Of a stretch of DNA of 64,000 nt, positions 42,101-51,310 are shown piece by piece. A program made the position numbers and the translations under genes. The notes under the pieces were generated by a model that made no database searches, was not told the origin of the DNA, and worked only from the letters and a program-made list of their open reading frames with translations. Each line of letters starts with the position of its first letter. Position 1 is the first letter of the stretch. Source of the DNA: an uncultured Bacteroidales bacterium (lineage in GTDB: Bacteria > Bacteroidota > Bacteroidia > Bacteroidales > UBA932); the NCBI GenBank assembly GCA_944323345.1, contig CALUSC010000005.1:23388-87387 (forward strand). Direction: 5' to 3'.

Positions 42101-43414
42101 ATGGGTTCATTTGTCATAGAGGGAGGGTACAAACTCTCCGGGACGATACGTCCGCAGGGTGCGAAAAACGAGGCGCTGGAAGTGATATGCGCAGTGCTGC
42201 TCACGCACGAGGAAGTCGTAATATCCAATATACCGGAAATCCTGGATGTCAGGAATCTGATCATGCTTCTCGAAGGCATGGGAGTGAAGGTGAAGCGTCT
42301 GGAAAAGGGAAAGTATTCATTCCAGGCCGATGACGTCGACCCTTCATACGTGGAAAGCGCCGAGTTCGTCCGCAAGTGCGCGGCGCTGAGAGGTTCGGTG
42401 ATGATAACCGGTCCGCTTCTGGCACGTTTCGGACATGCCTATTTCCCGAAACCTGGCGGAGACAAGATAGGCCGCAGAAGAGTGGATACCCATATTACCG
42501 GTATGCAGAATCTCGGTGCCGCCCTTCATTATGACCAGCAGAAAAAAGCTTATTATCTGCATATTCCGGCAGGCACGCGTCTGCACGGTTCCTACATGCT
42601 TCTGGATGAAGCTTCCGTGACAGGTACCGCCAATATCCTCATGGCTGCCGTACTGGCCGAAGGCACTACAGTGATATACAATGCCGCCTGCGAGCCTTAT
42701 ATCCAGCAGCTCAGCCGCATGCTGGTGAGGATGGGGGCGAAGATAGAGGGGATAGGCTCCAATCTCCTGACAGTTACCGGAGTGTCCGGACTTCACGGGA
42801 CGGAACATACGATTCTTCCGGACATGATAGAAATAGGCAGTTTCATCGGAATGGCTGCCATGAACAGAAGTTCCATAACTATCAAGGATGTATCTTACGG
42901 GGACCTCGGCATCATTCCTGAGTCATTCCGCAGGCTCGGCGTGAATCTGGAGCAGAAAGGCGACGATATTTTCGTCCCTGAGCAGGAAAATTATGTTATA
43001 GAGTCTTTTCTGGACGGCTCCATAATGACGATAGCCGATGCCCCGTGGCCCGGACTGACTCCTGACCTGCTGAGTGTCATGCTTGTAGTGGCCACACAGT
43101 GCCGCGGCAGCGTGCTGATTCACCAGAAGATGTTCGAAAGCAGGCTTTTCTTCGTGGACCATCTTATAGACATGGGGGCGCAGATACTGTTGTGTGACCC
43201 GCACCGTGCCGTAGTCATCGGCCACGATCATAAATTCCAGCTCCGTGCGAACAACATGCTTTCGCCTGACATACGTGCGGGAATCGCGCTTCTGATTGCC
43301 GCCATGTCGGCAAAGGGAACGAGCGTCATCGGGAATATCGAGCAGATAGACAGAGGTTACGAGGACATCGATCTCCGTCTCAACGCTCTCGGAGCCCATA
43401 TCGCACGCCAGTGA
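42101..43414 (+). CDS. murA: UDP-N-acetylglucosamine 1-carboxyvinyltransferase with Asp at the catalytic Cys site
   Basis: Transfers enolpyruvate from PEP to UDP-GlcNAc, the first committed step of peptidoglycan synthesis. From the ATG at 42101 (MGSFVIEGGYKLSGTI) there are 437 residues; the frame's 42092 start is a TTG overlapping the murB stop and is rejected. The Lys-Asn pair of the active site is QGAKNEAL near 19-26. The loop normally reading PGGC reads PGGDKIGRRRVDTHI, so the catalytic Cys is Asp121. Asp at this place keeps activity and prevents fosfomycin alkylation in the enzymes where it has been studied. It closes the DUF308-dnaG-metG-murBA operon. Confidence 0.96.
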   Translation: MGSFVIEGGYKLSGTIRPQGAKNEALEVICAVLLTHEEVVISNIPEILDVRNLIMLLEGMGVKVKRLEKGKYSFQADDVDPSYVESAEFVRKCAALRGSVMITGPLLARFGHAYFPKPGGDKIGRRRVDTHITGMQNLGAALHYDQQKKAYYLHIPAGTRLHGSYMLLDEASVTGTANILMAAVLAEGTTVIYNAACEPYIQQLSRMLVRMGAKIEGIGSNLLTVTGVSGLHGTEHTILPDMIEIGSFIGMAAMNRSSITIKDVSYGDLGIIPESFRRLGVNLEQKGDDIFVPEQENYVIESFLDGSIMTIADAPWPGLTPDLLSVMLVVATQCRGSVLIHQKMFESRLFFVDHLIDMGAQILLCDPHRAVVIGHDHKFQLRANNMLSPDIRAGIALLIAAMSAKGTSVIGNIEQIDRGYEDIDLRLNALGAHIARQ

Positions 43415-43439
43415 CCGGTCTCCCGGCCTGGCCATGTCT

Positions 43440-44102
43440 TCAGTCCCGGACTTTCCTTATGAAATTCAACCCGTCGCGCACGGGAATGATGACGGACTCG
43501 ACACGGGAATCTGCCGCTACCATATCGTTGAACCCGGCTATCCCCAAAGTCTGCCTGTCTTGCGGCAGCGGATCCAGACACACCTTGCCGTCCCATAAGA
43601 CATTGTCTGCCAGGATATACCCTCCGGTCTTTACGATGTCGAACACCAGGCGGTAATACTCCGGGTACTCTCTTTTGTTTGCGTCTATGTAGACCAGGTC
43701 GTACATGGGCCTCGTCCTGTCCTCCAGTATCTCTTTTCTGAGGCCGGTCAGACTCTTTCCGGCATCGCCGATCATCAGGCTGACCTTCCCGTATACTCCT
43801 GCACGACGGAATCCTTCGAGTATCAGATCCTCCAGCTCGTCATTTATTTCCAGAGTATCCAAGTGCCCGTCTGCGGGCAATGCCATCGCGAGACATACGG
43901 CTGAATATCCTGTGAAAGTCCCTATTTCCAGGATGTTACGCGGACTTGTCGCTTCGACGAGCATTTTCAGGAAACGACCCTGTACGGCTCCGGTCAGCAT
44001 ACGTGCATGATTGGTCCGTATGTGGGTCTGTTTCTTTATCCATTCCAGGGCCTCTGTCTCCCCGGTCGAATGCCCCGAGATATATTCATCGATACTTTTC
44101 AT
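43440..44102 (-). CDS. SAM-dependent O-methyltransferase (class I, COMT/YrrM-like)
   Basis: A 220-residue soluble methyltransferase. The SAM site motif I is ILEIGTFTGYSAVCLA near 58-73, an acidic residue after strand 2 is in LDTLEINDE near 84, and LVYIDANKREYPEYY near 135 plus LADNVLWDGKV near 165 carry the metal-binding residues typical of caffeoyl-CoA-type OMTs. It is convergent with murA across 25 bp and lies 18 bp after the M16 peptidase. The substrate is not predictable. Confidence 0.88.
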   Translation of the reverse strand: MKSIDEYISGHSTGETEALEWIKKQTHIRTNHARMLTGAVQGRFLKMLVEATSPRNILEIGTFTGYSAVCLAMALPADGHLDTLEINDELEDLILEGFRRAGVYGKVSLMIGDAGKSLTGLRKEILEDRTRPMYDLVYIDANKREYPEYYRLVFDIVKTGGYILADNVLWDGKVCLDPLPQDRQTLGIAGFNDMVAADSRVESVIIPVRDGLNFIRKVRD

Positions 44103-44120
44103 CGTGGATATGTTTCTGTA

Positions 44121-45368
44121 TTACAGGAATACCAGCCTGCAGAGGGAAGCCTCGTCAAAAACGGCCTTCGCCGCATCCCTGATTTCTTCGGCAGTCACAG
44201 ACTCTATCTTTTCACGGGTGTTTTCGTCTGTAAGCACTTTTCCGTAAGCCAGCAGGCTTTTTCCCATGGCCAGGCATTGCGTTTCCCCGTTGTCGGAACT
44301 TATGGCCATCTGCCCCATGAACTGTTTTTTCGCGGCCGTCAGTCTGGACGGACTTATAACACCGTCACGCAGCTTCCCTGTTTCCCTGGAAATCACCTTC
44401 ATGCACTTGTCCAGATTCTCCCTGTCGCAGCCCAGGCTTATCGCCACGATTCCGCTGTCGGAGTATTGGGTATAAGTGCATTCCACTCCATATACCCATC
44501 CGTTCTTTTCTCTCAGCTGGTAATTCAGGACAGAGTTGTTCGCCGGACCTCCGAGTATGTTGCACATCAGTATGGTGGCTATCCTCTCCCTTTCGCGGTA
44601 CAGGGACGGTCCCAGATTCCCTATGATGCAGTTCACCTGATGGTTTTTCTTGTTCACTGTCTTGTCGAACCTTGCTGGAGCCGGTACTGTATTGCCGGGA
44701 AAAGCTGCTCCGCAGCCCTTTTCCGGCAATGCCGGATCTCTGCCTGAAAACCATTTCCCGGCGAGTTTTCCGACGAATCTTTCCATTTTCTTCTCTTCGA
44801 TGTCGGCGACGATACTGAATGCCATCCTCTCTGGAATGAATTTCTCATGGACGAAATCGAGCAGTTCCGTCCGTTTGATTTTCCGCACGGAGGCGGCTGT
44901 TCCGAGTATCGGGAAAGAAAGCGGATGCCCGGCGAACAGCATTTCCTCGAATTTGTCGTAGATGTCTTCGGCCGGGGAATCCTTGTATGAGTTTATTTCA
45001 TCTATCACCACACCTTTTTCGATGCAGATTTCCGTTTCCGGGAAAACTGCCGACGTGGCAAGTTCGAAAAGCAGGTTCGCAGCCTTCGGGAGATCCTCCT
45101 TCAGGACTGTGGCATGGAGCACGATTTCTTCCTTGGTGGTGAACGCGTTGAGTTCGCCTCCCAGTTTGTCGAGATATCCGTTTATCACGGAAGCTTTTTT
45201 CCCGGCGGTGCCTTTGAAAATGGTATGTTCGGTAAAATGTGCCAGCCCGGAACTGTATCCGGTCTCGTCACGTGTGCCGCACTTTATGCTCAGTGCGCAG
45301 TATGCCGCTGCCGAACCTGTCCTTTTTACAGCATATTGCAGTCCGCAGTCTGTCTTTCCGTATATCAT
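44121..45368 (-). CDS. M16-family zinc peptidase
   Basis: A 415-residue insulinase-like peptidase made of two M16 halves. The inverted zinc motif HFTEH (GLAHFTEHTIFKGT) is near 44-48, and the downstream Glu ligand is in EINSYKDSPAEDIYD near 125. The C-terminal half carries NNSVLNYQLREKNGWVYGV, the RY/GWVY substrate-binding segment, near 280. No signal peptide is visible, so it may be cytoplasmic. It lies between an exported protein of unknown function and the methyltransferase, all on the minus strand with small gaps. Confidence 0.92.
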   Translation of the reverse strand: MIYGKTDCGLQYAVKRTGSAAAYCALSIKCGTRDETGYSSGLAHFTEHTIFKGTAGKKASVINGYLDKLGGELNAFTTKEEIVLHATVLKEDLPKAANLLFELATSAVFPETEICIEKGVVIDEINSYKDSPAEDIYDKFEEMLFAGHPLSFPILGTAASVRKIKRTELLDFVHEKFIPERMAFSIVADIEEKKMERFVGKLAGKWFSGRDPALPEKGCGAAFPGNTVPAPARFDKTVNKKNHQVNCIIGNLGPSLYRERERIATILMCNILGGPANNSVLNYQLREKNGWVYGVECTYTQYSDSGIVAISLGCDRENLDKCMKVISRETGKLRDGVISPSRLTAAKKQFMGQMAISSDNGETQCLAMGKSLLAYGKVLTDENTREKIESVTAEEIRDAAKAVFDEASLCRLVFL

Positions 45369-45380
45369 CCGGCAGTGGTT

Positions 45381-46226
45381 TTATTTTCCGATGATTCTGT
45401 CCATGTCTTCGGGCAGGAAGCCTGGACCGGTCCTTTTGGTAATCTTGTGCCTCTTGTAATAATACAGCTGGTGCGTACCGGCATCGATAAGCATCTTGTA
45501 ACAGAACGAGCCCTTTCTCCTGTCGGAAGGATACACCGTGAAGCTCACTACGGAGTTCGTGGTATTTTCCATCATTATCTCGTCCGCCGTGTCCGTATCT
45601 GTGACTATGACCTTGTCATCGGCATATTCATCCATGATTTCAGGCGTAAGTTCTTCCGACAGGTCATCTGCGGCGAAAATGAAGTTTTTCCCCTCGGTAG
45701 CGGTGTCGATTATGGAATTATATGTCGACAGTCCTGCGTATCCCGCCACATCCGTTTCCATCGAACGCAGGATGTGGTTCTGGATAATGTCGAGCAGCGC
45801 CGGAAGGAAAACGAATTCTCTCCCGGAAGGATCTTCGGCGGACATTACCGGTACGGTTATCACATCCAGCATTTTGCTTATGCCTCCGGAAGCTTCTTCA
45901 CCTCCCTTGACGACAGAGAGCATGGTAAGGCCTGGCCTGGTCTCTTTGCGGAACTGTCCCTTGACAGCCATCAGGAAATAATATCCGCTGTCTGTCTTCA
46001 GCTGTTCGAACTCCTGCAGCGTGCAGAATTCGAACGGTGAAATCCTCCACCTGTTCTGGACTTCTTCCCTGAATGTCTGGTCGAAGAACATATTTCCGGT
46101 CAGGACTACTTTCGTGGTCTTTTCCGTGAAATCCTCTATTTTTTCTTTCTTGGTATTTATCTGTGCCTGAGCCGACATGATGACAGGCACCAGAACGGAT
46201 ACTGCAGCAAGAATTATTTTTTTCAT
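45381..46226 (-). CDS. Exported protein of unknown function
   Basis: A 281-residue protein with a clear signal peptide (MKKIILAAVSVLVPVIMSAQA, cleaved near 21). No Cys follows the cleavage site, so it is a soluble periplasmic protein. The mature part has a charged N-terminal segment, alternating beta-like and helical segments, and a C-terminal SFTVYPSDRRKGSFCYKMLIDAGTHQLYYYKRHKI. I do not recognise the family. Its neighbours are the M16 peptidase downstream and dnaX on the other strand. It has its own -7 element at 46250-46257. Confidence 0.8.
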   Translation of the reverse strand: MKKIILAAVSVLVPVIMSAQAQINTKKEKIEDFTEKTTKVVLTGNMFFDQTFREEVQNRWRISPFEFCTLQEFEQLKTDSGYYFLMAVKGQFRKETRPGLTMLSVVKGGEEASGGISKMLDVITVPVMSAEDPSGREFVFLPALLDIIQNHILRSMETDVAGYAGLSTYNSIIDTATEGKNFIFAADDLSEELTPEIMDEYADDKVIVTDTDTADEIMMENTTNSVVSFTVYPSDRRKGSFCYKMLIDAGTHQLYYYKRHKITKRTGPGFLPEDMDRIIGK

Positions 46227-46249
46227 CCCAATTTTAGTTTATACGGCGG

Positions 46250-46257
46250 CAAATTTA
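46250..46257 (-). promoter_or_regulatory. -7 promoter element of the exported protein and M16 peptidase genes
   Basis: CAAATTTA on the plus strand is TAAATTTG on the minus strand, 23 bp upstream of the ATG at 46226. It diverges from the dnaX promoter 20 bp away. Confidence 0.5.
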
Positions 46258-46269
46258 CAAAATTATAAT

Positions 46270-46277
46270 TATTTTTG
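46270..46277 (+). promoter_or_regulatory. -7 promoter element of dnaX
   Basis: TATTTTTG matches TAnnTTTG exactly and ends 6 bases before the dnaX ATG at 46284, so the mRNA would be essentially leaderless. No -33 TTTG is seen at the normal distance. Confidence 0.5.
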
Positions 46278-46283
46278 CCGGAT

Positions 46284-48113
46284 ATGTCACAATATATAGT
46301 TTCAGCCAGAAAATACAGGCCCGACAGTTTCGAAACGCTTGTCGGACAGGAAAATATAGCCAGGACTCTTAAAAATTCCATCAAGCGCGGACAGTTGGCC
46401 CACGCCTATCTGTTCTGCGGACCGAGGGGAGTGGGGAAGACCAGCACTGCCAGGATTTTCGCCAAGACGATAAACTGCGCGGATCCGGGTCCGGACATGG
46501 AGCCTTGCGGAAAATGCGAATCCTGTCTTTCATTTGCCGAAGGCAGGTCATACTGTATTCATGAGCTGGATGCAGCTTCGAACAACGGCGTGGACGATAT
46601 CAAGGCCCTCATAGATCAGGTCAGGATACCTCCGCAGACGGGGAAATACAGCGTCTATATCATCGATGAGGTGCACATGCTCAGCTCGTCGGCTTTCAAT
46701 GCCTTTCTTAAGACTCTGGAGGAACCGCCTGCGTATGCGATTTTCATCCTGGCCACGACGGAAAAGCATAAGATATTGCCTACCATACTTTCGCGCTGCC
46801 AGACATACGATTTCAACAGGATTACCGTCGAAGGCATAGTCGGAAACCTGAAGTCGATAGCGCAGAAAGAAGGCGTGACCATAGATGACGAATCGCTCCA
46901 TGTCATAGCCATGAAGGCAGACGGAGCCATGAGGGATGCCCTGACTATTTTCGACCAGACGGTAGCTTTCTGCGGCAGGGACGTGAAATATGCGGAAGTG
47001 CTTAAGAATCTGAATGTCCTGGATTACGAATACTCCTTTTCCCTGACCGATGCTTTCCTGTCTGGGGATTACAGGACGGCTTTCCTCAAATTCGACGAAA
47101 TTCTGGCGAAAGGGTTCAATGCCCTGCATTTCGTCTCTGCGTTGAGTTCTCATTTCAGGGATCTTCTGGTGAGCAAGACTTCCGGCCTTGAGGCTTTGCT
47201 GGAGCTGCCGGAGTCCCTTAAGAAAAGATACAGGGAACAGGCTGAAAGATGTCCTCTGGCATTTTTGTATGAGGCCATGAATATCACTTCCCAGTGCGAG
47301 TCCTCATATCGTGCCAGCATAAACCCGCGGTTCCTTATCGAACTTACTTTGATGAAACTCAGTACCGTGGCGTCCAAGCTCCAGGGGCATGTCCTTCAGA
47401 CGCCTCCTCCGGCCCGGACAGTTTCCCAGGTTCAGACGGTTTCCCCGGCCCAGGTTCCGTCTCCGTCCCGGACTGCACCGGAGGTCATGACCCAGCCGCA
47501 GATACAGGTGCAGCCGCAGGCTTCGGATGCCGGGCAGGCTGCAGGATCCGATTCCGTCCAGGAAACGCAGCCGGCAGTACAGGAGCGGGCTTCCGCAGCG
47601 GAGCCTGCACACGATGTTCCGGCAGAACCGGCCAGGGCCAGACGCGGGAGACGGTCACCGTCGGCGATCTCTCTTAATTCCATCATGGAACAGGCTCCGG
47701 AAGAGACCATTTCCACGGATATGCCGGCTGCTGCACAGGTCTTTGTTTCCGATAAAGATATCATGGCCAAATGGCATGAACTGGCTGAAATGTATTCGGC
47801 CAAGCCGAGACTCAGCAATACTCTCAGTTCCGCCAGTCTGGCAGTTTCCGAAGAGGAAGGAGTCAGATGGCTTACTTTCAAGGTCCTGAATACGGCGCAG
47901 AAAGAATGGATAGAGAGCAAACTGCTCCATGAGCTGGAAGGAAAGCTCAAGCAGCTTACAGGAGTTCCGGGCCTGCGTCTCAGAGTGGATATAGAACCGG
48001 AAGAAGAAAGGCCGCAGGTGAATTATATGCCCAGCGAAAAGCTGAGCGACCTGATGTCCAGGAATGATGAGGTGCGGAATCTGGTTTCGGATTTCGGACT
48101 GGATCTCAAGTAG
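46284..48113 (+). CDS. dnaX: DNA polymerase III subunit gamma/tau
   Basis: Clamp-loader ATPase of the replicative polymerase. The ATG at 46284 (MSQYIVSARKYRPDSFETLVGQ) gives the exact family N-terminus; the upstream TTG at 46275 lies in the promoter element. There are 609 residues. Walker A GPRGVGKTS is near 46, the zinc-binding set CADPGPDMEPCGKCESC near 64-80, Walker B YIIDEVHML near 127 and the sensor 1 region ATTEKHKIL near 160. Residues 370-480 are a Pro/Gln/Ala/Ser-rich linker, followed by the tau-like end. No slippery A-run for a programmed frameshift was noticed. Confidence 0.96.
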   Translation: MSQYIVSARKYRPDSFETLVGQENIARTLKNSIKRGQLAHAYLFCGPRGVGKTSTARIFAKTINCADPGPDMEPCGKCESCLSFAEGRSYCIHELDAASNNGVDDIKALIDQVRIPPQTGKYSVYIIDEVHMLSSSAFNAFLKTLEEPPAYAIFILATTEKHKILPTILSRCQTYDFNRITVEGIVGNLKSIAQKEGVTIDDESLHVIAMKADGAMRDALTIFDQTVAFCGRDVKYAEVLKNLNVLDYEYSFSLTDAFLSGDYRTAFLKFDEILAKGFNALHFVSALSSHFRDLLVSKTSGLEALLELPESLKKRYREQAERCPLAFLYEAMNITSQCESSYRASINPRFLIELTLMKLSTVASKLQGHVLQTPPPARTVSQVQTVSPAQVPSPSRTAPEVMTQPQIQVQPQASDAGQAAGSDSVQETQPAVQERASAAEPAHDVPAEPARARRGRRSPSAISLNSIMEQAPEETISTDMPAAAQVFVSDKDIMAKWHELAEMYSAKPRLSNTLSSASLAVSEEEGVRWLTFKVLNTAQKEWIESKLLHELEGKLKQLTGVPGLRLRVDIEPEEERPQVNYMPSEKLSDLMSRNDEVRNLVSDFGLDLK

Positions 48114-48158
48114 TCGGCGGCATTCATTATGGTATGACAGATTAAAGCGGAATAATAT

Positions 48159-48899
48159 ATGAAACTTCGTTGCGAGAATCTTGTTAAGAAATACGGTGTA
48201 AGGACGGTCGTCAAAGGTGTGTCCATGGAAGTGGAGCAGGGGGAGATAGTAGGCTTTCTCGGTCCGAACGGGGCAGGCAAGACTACCAGCTTCTATATGA
48301 TCACCGGACTTATCGTGCCGAACGCCGGAAAGATATATCTGGATGACGAAGACATCACCGGGCTGCCCATGTACAAGAGGGCGCAGAAAGGCGTGGGATA
48401 TCTCGCTCAGGAAGCATCGGTGTTCAGGCGCATGACAGTGGAAAACAACATCATGTCCGTGATGGAGATGTCTTCGTTTTCCAAGGCGGAAAGAAAAGAA
48501 CGTCTTGAATCCCTCATAGATGAGTTCAATCTTCACAAAGTCCGTAAAAGTCTGGGTATACAGCTGTCAGGAGGCGAACGGCGCCGCTGTGAAATCGCCA
48601 GGGCTTTGGCGATAGACCCCAAGTTCATCCTTCTGGACGAACCGTTTGCCGGAGTCGACCCTATTGCGGTGGAGGATATCCAGCATATCATCGCCAAACT
48701 GAAGTACAAGAATATCGGCGTTATCATCACCGACCATAACGTAGGAGAGACTCTCGCCATTATCGACAGGGCTTATCTTCTGTATGAAGGAAATATCCTC
48801 CAGAGCGGCACGCCGGAAGAACTGGCCGCGGATGAGGAGGTCAGAACCAAATACCTGGGTTCTACGTTTGTCCTGAAACGTTCGGCTGCAGTAAAATAA
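48159..48899 (+). CDS. lptB: Lipopolysaccharide export ATPase LptB
   Basis: ATPase of the LptBFG transporter that moves lipopolysaccharide from the inner membrane. The 246 residues begin [20 protein letters not shown]. Walker [10 protein letters not shown] is near 38, the Q-loop [18 protein letters not shown] near 88, the signature [16 protein letters not shown] near 140 and Walker [15 protein letters not shown] near 162; [11 protein letters not shown] at the end is the LptB C-terminal signature. It is 45 bp after dnaX; the LptFG and LptC genes are not in the window. Confidence 0.94.
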   Translation: MKLRCENLVKKYGVRTVVKGVSMEVEQGEIVGFLGPNGAGKTTSFYMITGLIVPNAGKIYLDDEDITGLPMYKRAQKGVGYLAQEASVFRRMTVENNIMSVMEMSSFSKAERKERLESLIDEFNLHKVRKSLGIQLSGGERRRCEIARALAIDPKFILLDEPFAGVDPIAVEDIQHIIAKLKYKNIGVIITDHNVGETLAIIDRAYLLYEGNILQSGTPEELAADEEVRTKYLGSTFVLKRSAAVK

Positions 48900-48901
48900 A
48901 A

Positions 48902-48943
48902 AAATTGCGGTGCCTTTTGAAAAGGAACCGCAATTTCTTTTTT
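48902..48943. terminator. Bidirectional terminator between lptB and efp
   Basis: AAATTGCGGT at 48902-48911 pairs with ACCGCAATTT at 48927-48936. An inner CCTTTT/AAAAGG stem with a one-base loop completes the hairpin, and TTTTTT follows. The genes converge here. Confidence 0.92.
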
Positions 48944-48956
48944 ATTCCGGGCCTGC

Positions 48957-49523
48957 TTATTTCACCCTTTCGCCGTATGACCTGTCAGTCGTGTTGACCC
49001 TGATTTTTTCACCCTGGTTGATGAAAAGAGGTACCATGATCATGGCTCCGGTCTCAAGCGTAGCTTCTTTCAGTGCACTTGTGGATGCAGTATCGCCTTT
49101 GACGGCAGGCTCCGTATAAGTGACTTCAAGCTCGACATAAGTAGGAAGCTCGCAGGTCAGGCATCTTTCCTCATCGGCGAGAAACATCATTTCCACGTGC
49201 TGTCCTTCCTTCATGAGGTCAGCGTTGTCTACCAGGTTCGAATCGAGGTGAATCTGCTCGAAAGTCTCTTCGTGCATGAAGTTATATCCGTCCTCATCCT
49301 TGTAAAGGAACTGGTATGGACGCCTTTCCACGTTTATGGTCTCGATTTTGGCACCTGCTGTAAAAGTATTTTCGAGGATTCGTCCGTTTTCGAGATTGCG
49401 GAGTTTGGTCTTCACGAAAGCCGGACCTTTTCCCGGTTTCACATGCTGGAACCATACTATGGAGCAAGGCTTCCCGTTGTAGTTGATGTAAAGGCCGTTT
49501 TTGAAATCAGCTGTTGTTGCCAT
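48957..49523 (-). CDS. efp: Elongation factor P
   Basis: Relieves ribosome stalling at polyproline. At 188 residues it shows the three-domain EF-P layout. The tip loop is HVKPGKGPAFVKTK; Lys32 is the site of modification in EF-P proteins that are modified. No epm or other modification gene is present in the window. The promoter at 49565-49596 gives a leader of about 38 bases. The gene is monocistronic by position. Confidence 0.96.
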   Translation of the reverse strand: MATTADFKNGLYINYNGKPCSIVWFQHVKPGKGPAFVKTKLRNLENGRILENTFTAGAKIETINVERRPYQFLYKDEDGYNFMHEETFEQIHLDSNLVDNADLMKEGQHVEMMFLADEERCLTCELPTYVELEVTYTEPAVKGDTASTSALKEATLETGAMIMVPLFINQGEKIRVNTTDRSYGERVK

Positions 49524-49564
49524 ATATTTACTTTTAAATAATGATTATTCCGGATTTGCGGCTG

Positions 49565-49596
49565 CAAAAATATAAAAATGAAACGTTTCCGCCAAA
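49565..49596 (-). promoter_or_regulatory. Promoter of efp
   Basis: CAAAAATA at 49565-49572 is TATTTTTG on the minus strand. CAAA at 49593-49596 supplies the -33 TTTG at a 20-base spacing, a full consensus. Confidence 0.72.
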
Positions 49597-49630
49597 TTTT
49601 TGTATTGGCCGCAGGTACCTGCGGCACCGG

Positions 49631-50575
49631 TTATTCCTCGTCATTGAAAGCCAGTATGCTGTTCGCGATGTCTTCAAGCAGCCACTTCGGAGTGGAGGCT
49701 GCGCCGCATACACCGACCTTGTCGTCCTCCCTGAACCATTCTTTCCTGATTTCGGCAGGAGTTTCTATATGATAAGTGCGGATATTCAGCGATTTGCATC
49801 TGTCGCACAGCACTTTCCCGTTCGAACTGGCCTTGCCGGACACGAATATTAGGATGTCGTGTTCTATGGCGAATTTCGACAGCCTGGCATGCCTTGTAGC
49901 GACCTGCGAGCATATTGTATCATGTACAGTCAGAAGACCCCTTCCGGCGAATCTCTGCATCGGGAGTTCGTTCTCCCTGGCCATCATCACTTCCAGCCGG
50001 GAACAGATGGACGCATATTCGGCAGGGTTCTTCGTCGTCTGTGAAAATATTTCTATGTGCTTTTTCAGGTCTATCTTCTTTTCGGCGATGGCATCTTCGA
50101 GCATTTTCATGTTCTCTACCACCAGCGCATGCCCTTCGGCCTGACCGACCAGGCCCAATACTTCGGCATGTCCTATCTTTCCGAAAATGATGATCTGTCC
50201 GTCTGTTTTTCCGTCCCTGACGGCGGAATATGCCTCCCTGATGCTTTCCTGCAGCTTCAGCACCACTGGACACGTGCAGTCTATGATATTGAAATGCACC
50301 TGCCTGGCTTTCGCATAAGTGGCGGGAGGTTCTCCGTGCGCCCTGATAAGCAGAGTTTCCCCGTGGGCATCCTGCATTTCATCCAGGTCTTCCTTGTCTA
50401 TGGTCACCAGTCCTTTGGCTTCGAGTCTGGACAGTTCGGCATCGTTATGTACGATGGAACCGAGGGAATAGAGCCTTCCCAACGGTCCGTCCAGCTGCTC
50501 TTCGGCTTTTTTTATGGCTCTTGTGACCCCGGCGCAGAATCCTGAATTAGCATCAATGTCAACAGTCAGTTTCAT
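49631..50575 (-). CDS. ispH: 4-hydroxy-3-methylbut-2-enyl diphosphate reductase
   Basis: Last enzyme of the MEP isoprenoid pathway, a [4Fe-4S] protein that makes IPP and DMAPP. The 314 residues begin MKLTVDIDANSGFCAGVTRA. Cluster Cys are Cys14, Cys102 (CTCP) and Cys222 (TICSQ). Substrate-binding His and Glu are visible as IVHND near 42, RAHGEP near 79 and GHAEV with His136 and Glu138. It follows cmk by 12 bp, a pairing seen in other Bacteroidota. Confidence 0.95.
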   Translation of the reverse strand: MKLTVDIDANSGFCAGVTRAIKKAEEQLDGPLGRLYSLGSIVHNDAELSRLEAKGLVTIDKEDLDEMQDAHGETLLIRAHGEPPATYAKARQVHFNIIDCTCPVVLKLQESIREAYSAVRDGKTDGQIIIFGKIGHAEVLGLVGQAEGHALVVENMKMLEDAIAEKKIDLKKHIEIFSQTTKNPAEYASICSRLEVMMARENELPMQRFAGRGLLTVHDTICSQVATRHARLSKFAIEHDILIFVSGKASSNGKVLCDRCKSLNIRTYHIETPAEIRKEWFREDDKVGVCGAASTPKWLLEDIANSILAFNDEE

Positions 50576-50587
50576 AGTATCCGCATA

Positions 50588-51283
50588 TCATTCCGTGCCG
50601 AACTTTTCCGCTATCACCTGTCTTATCCAGACCATCTGGTCATCGAGAGTCATTCCGGAATTGTCGAGCACTATCGCATCATCGGCTTTGGCCAGCGGCG
50701 AAGCCTCCCTGTGCGAGTCTATGTAATCCCGCTCCCTGACATTGTCCAGCACATCTTCAAACTTCACGTCTTCTCCCTTTGCCTGCATCTCCTTCATACG
50801 TCTCATGGCACGCACTTCCGGGGCGGCCGTCATGAATATTTTCAGTTCGGCGTCCGGAAATACAGTCGAGCCTATATCCCGTCCGTCGATTACCACCCTC
50901 TTCCTTCTGCCGAGTTCGCGGAGCTTGGCGTCCACGTATTCCCTTACGGAAGGCAGAGTCGCTATCGGACTGACTTTCCTGGAGATGGCGAGAGACCTGA
51001 TTTCCTTTTCTATACAGCGTGCACCCATATATGTCAGGCTGCCTCCCGGACCGTTCTCGAAATGCAGGTCCAGACCCGGGAGGCCTCCGGCCAATGCCTT
51101 TACATCCACTTCGTTCCTGTCGTCTATCATCGAATTTTCTACGGCGTACAGGGTCACGCCCCTGTACAATGCGCCCGAATCCAGATAAAGAAAACCCAGT
51201 TCCTTCGCTATCAGTTTGGCAAAAGAACTCTTACCGGTCGAAGAATAACCGTCTATGGCTATGATGATATCAGGTATGGGCAT
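50588..51283 (-). CDS. cmk: Cytidylate kinase
   Basis: Phosphorylates CMP and dCMP. The ATG at 51283 (MPIPDIIIAIDGYSSTGKSS) gives 231 residues; the longer frame would run into its own promoter. The P-loop is GYSSTGKSS near 12, YLDSGALYRGVTLY near 33, and VIDGRDIGSTVFPDAELK near 130, then the lid Arg residues RAMRR. It is followed by ispH in a two-gene operon with a -7 element at 51311-51318. Confidence 0.95.
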   Translation of the reverse strand: MPIPDIIIAIDGYSSTGKSSFAKLIAKELGFLYLDSGALYRGVTLYAVENSMIDDRNEVDVKALAGGLPGLDLHFENGPGGSLTYMGARCIEKEIRSLAISRKVSPIATLPSVREYVDAKLRELGRRKRVVIDGRDIGSTVFPDAELKIFMTAAPEVRAMRRMKEMQAKGEDVKFEDVLDNVRERDYIDSHREASPLAKADDAIVLDNSGMTLDDQMVWIRQVIAEKFGTE

Positions 51284-51310
51284 CGGTACACGTCGTATCG
51301 CAATATTCAG

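Noticed and set aside
47400-47700. Programmed frameshift site in dnaX
   Set aside because: No A-rich slippery heptamer was seen in the linker region; a single full-length product is the simpler reading.
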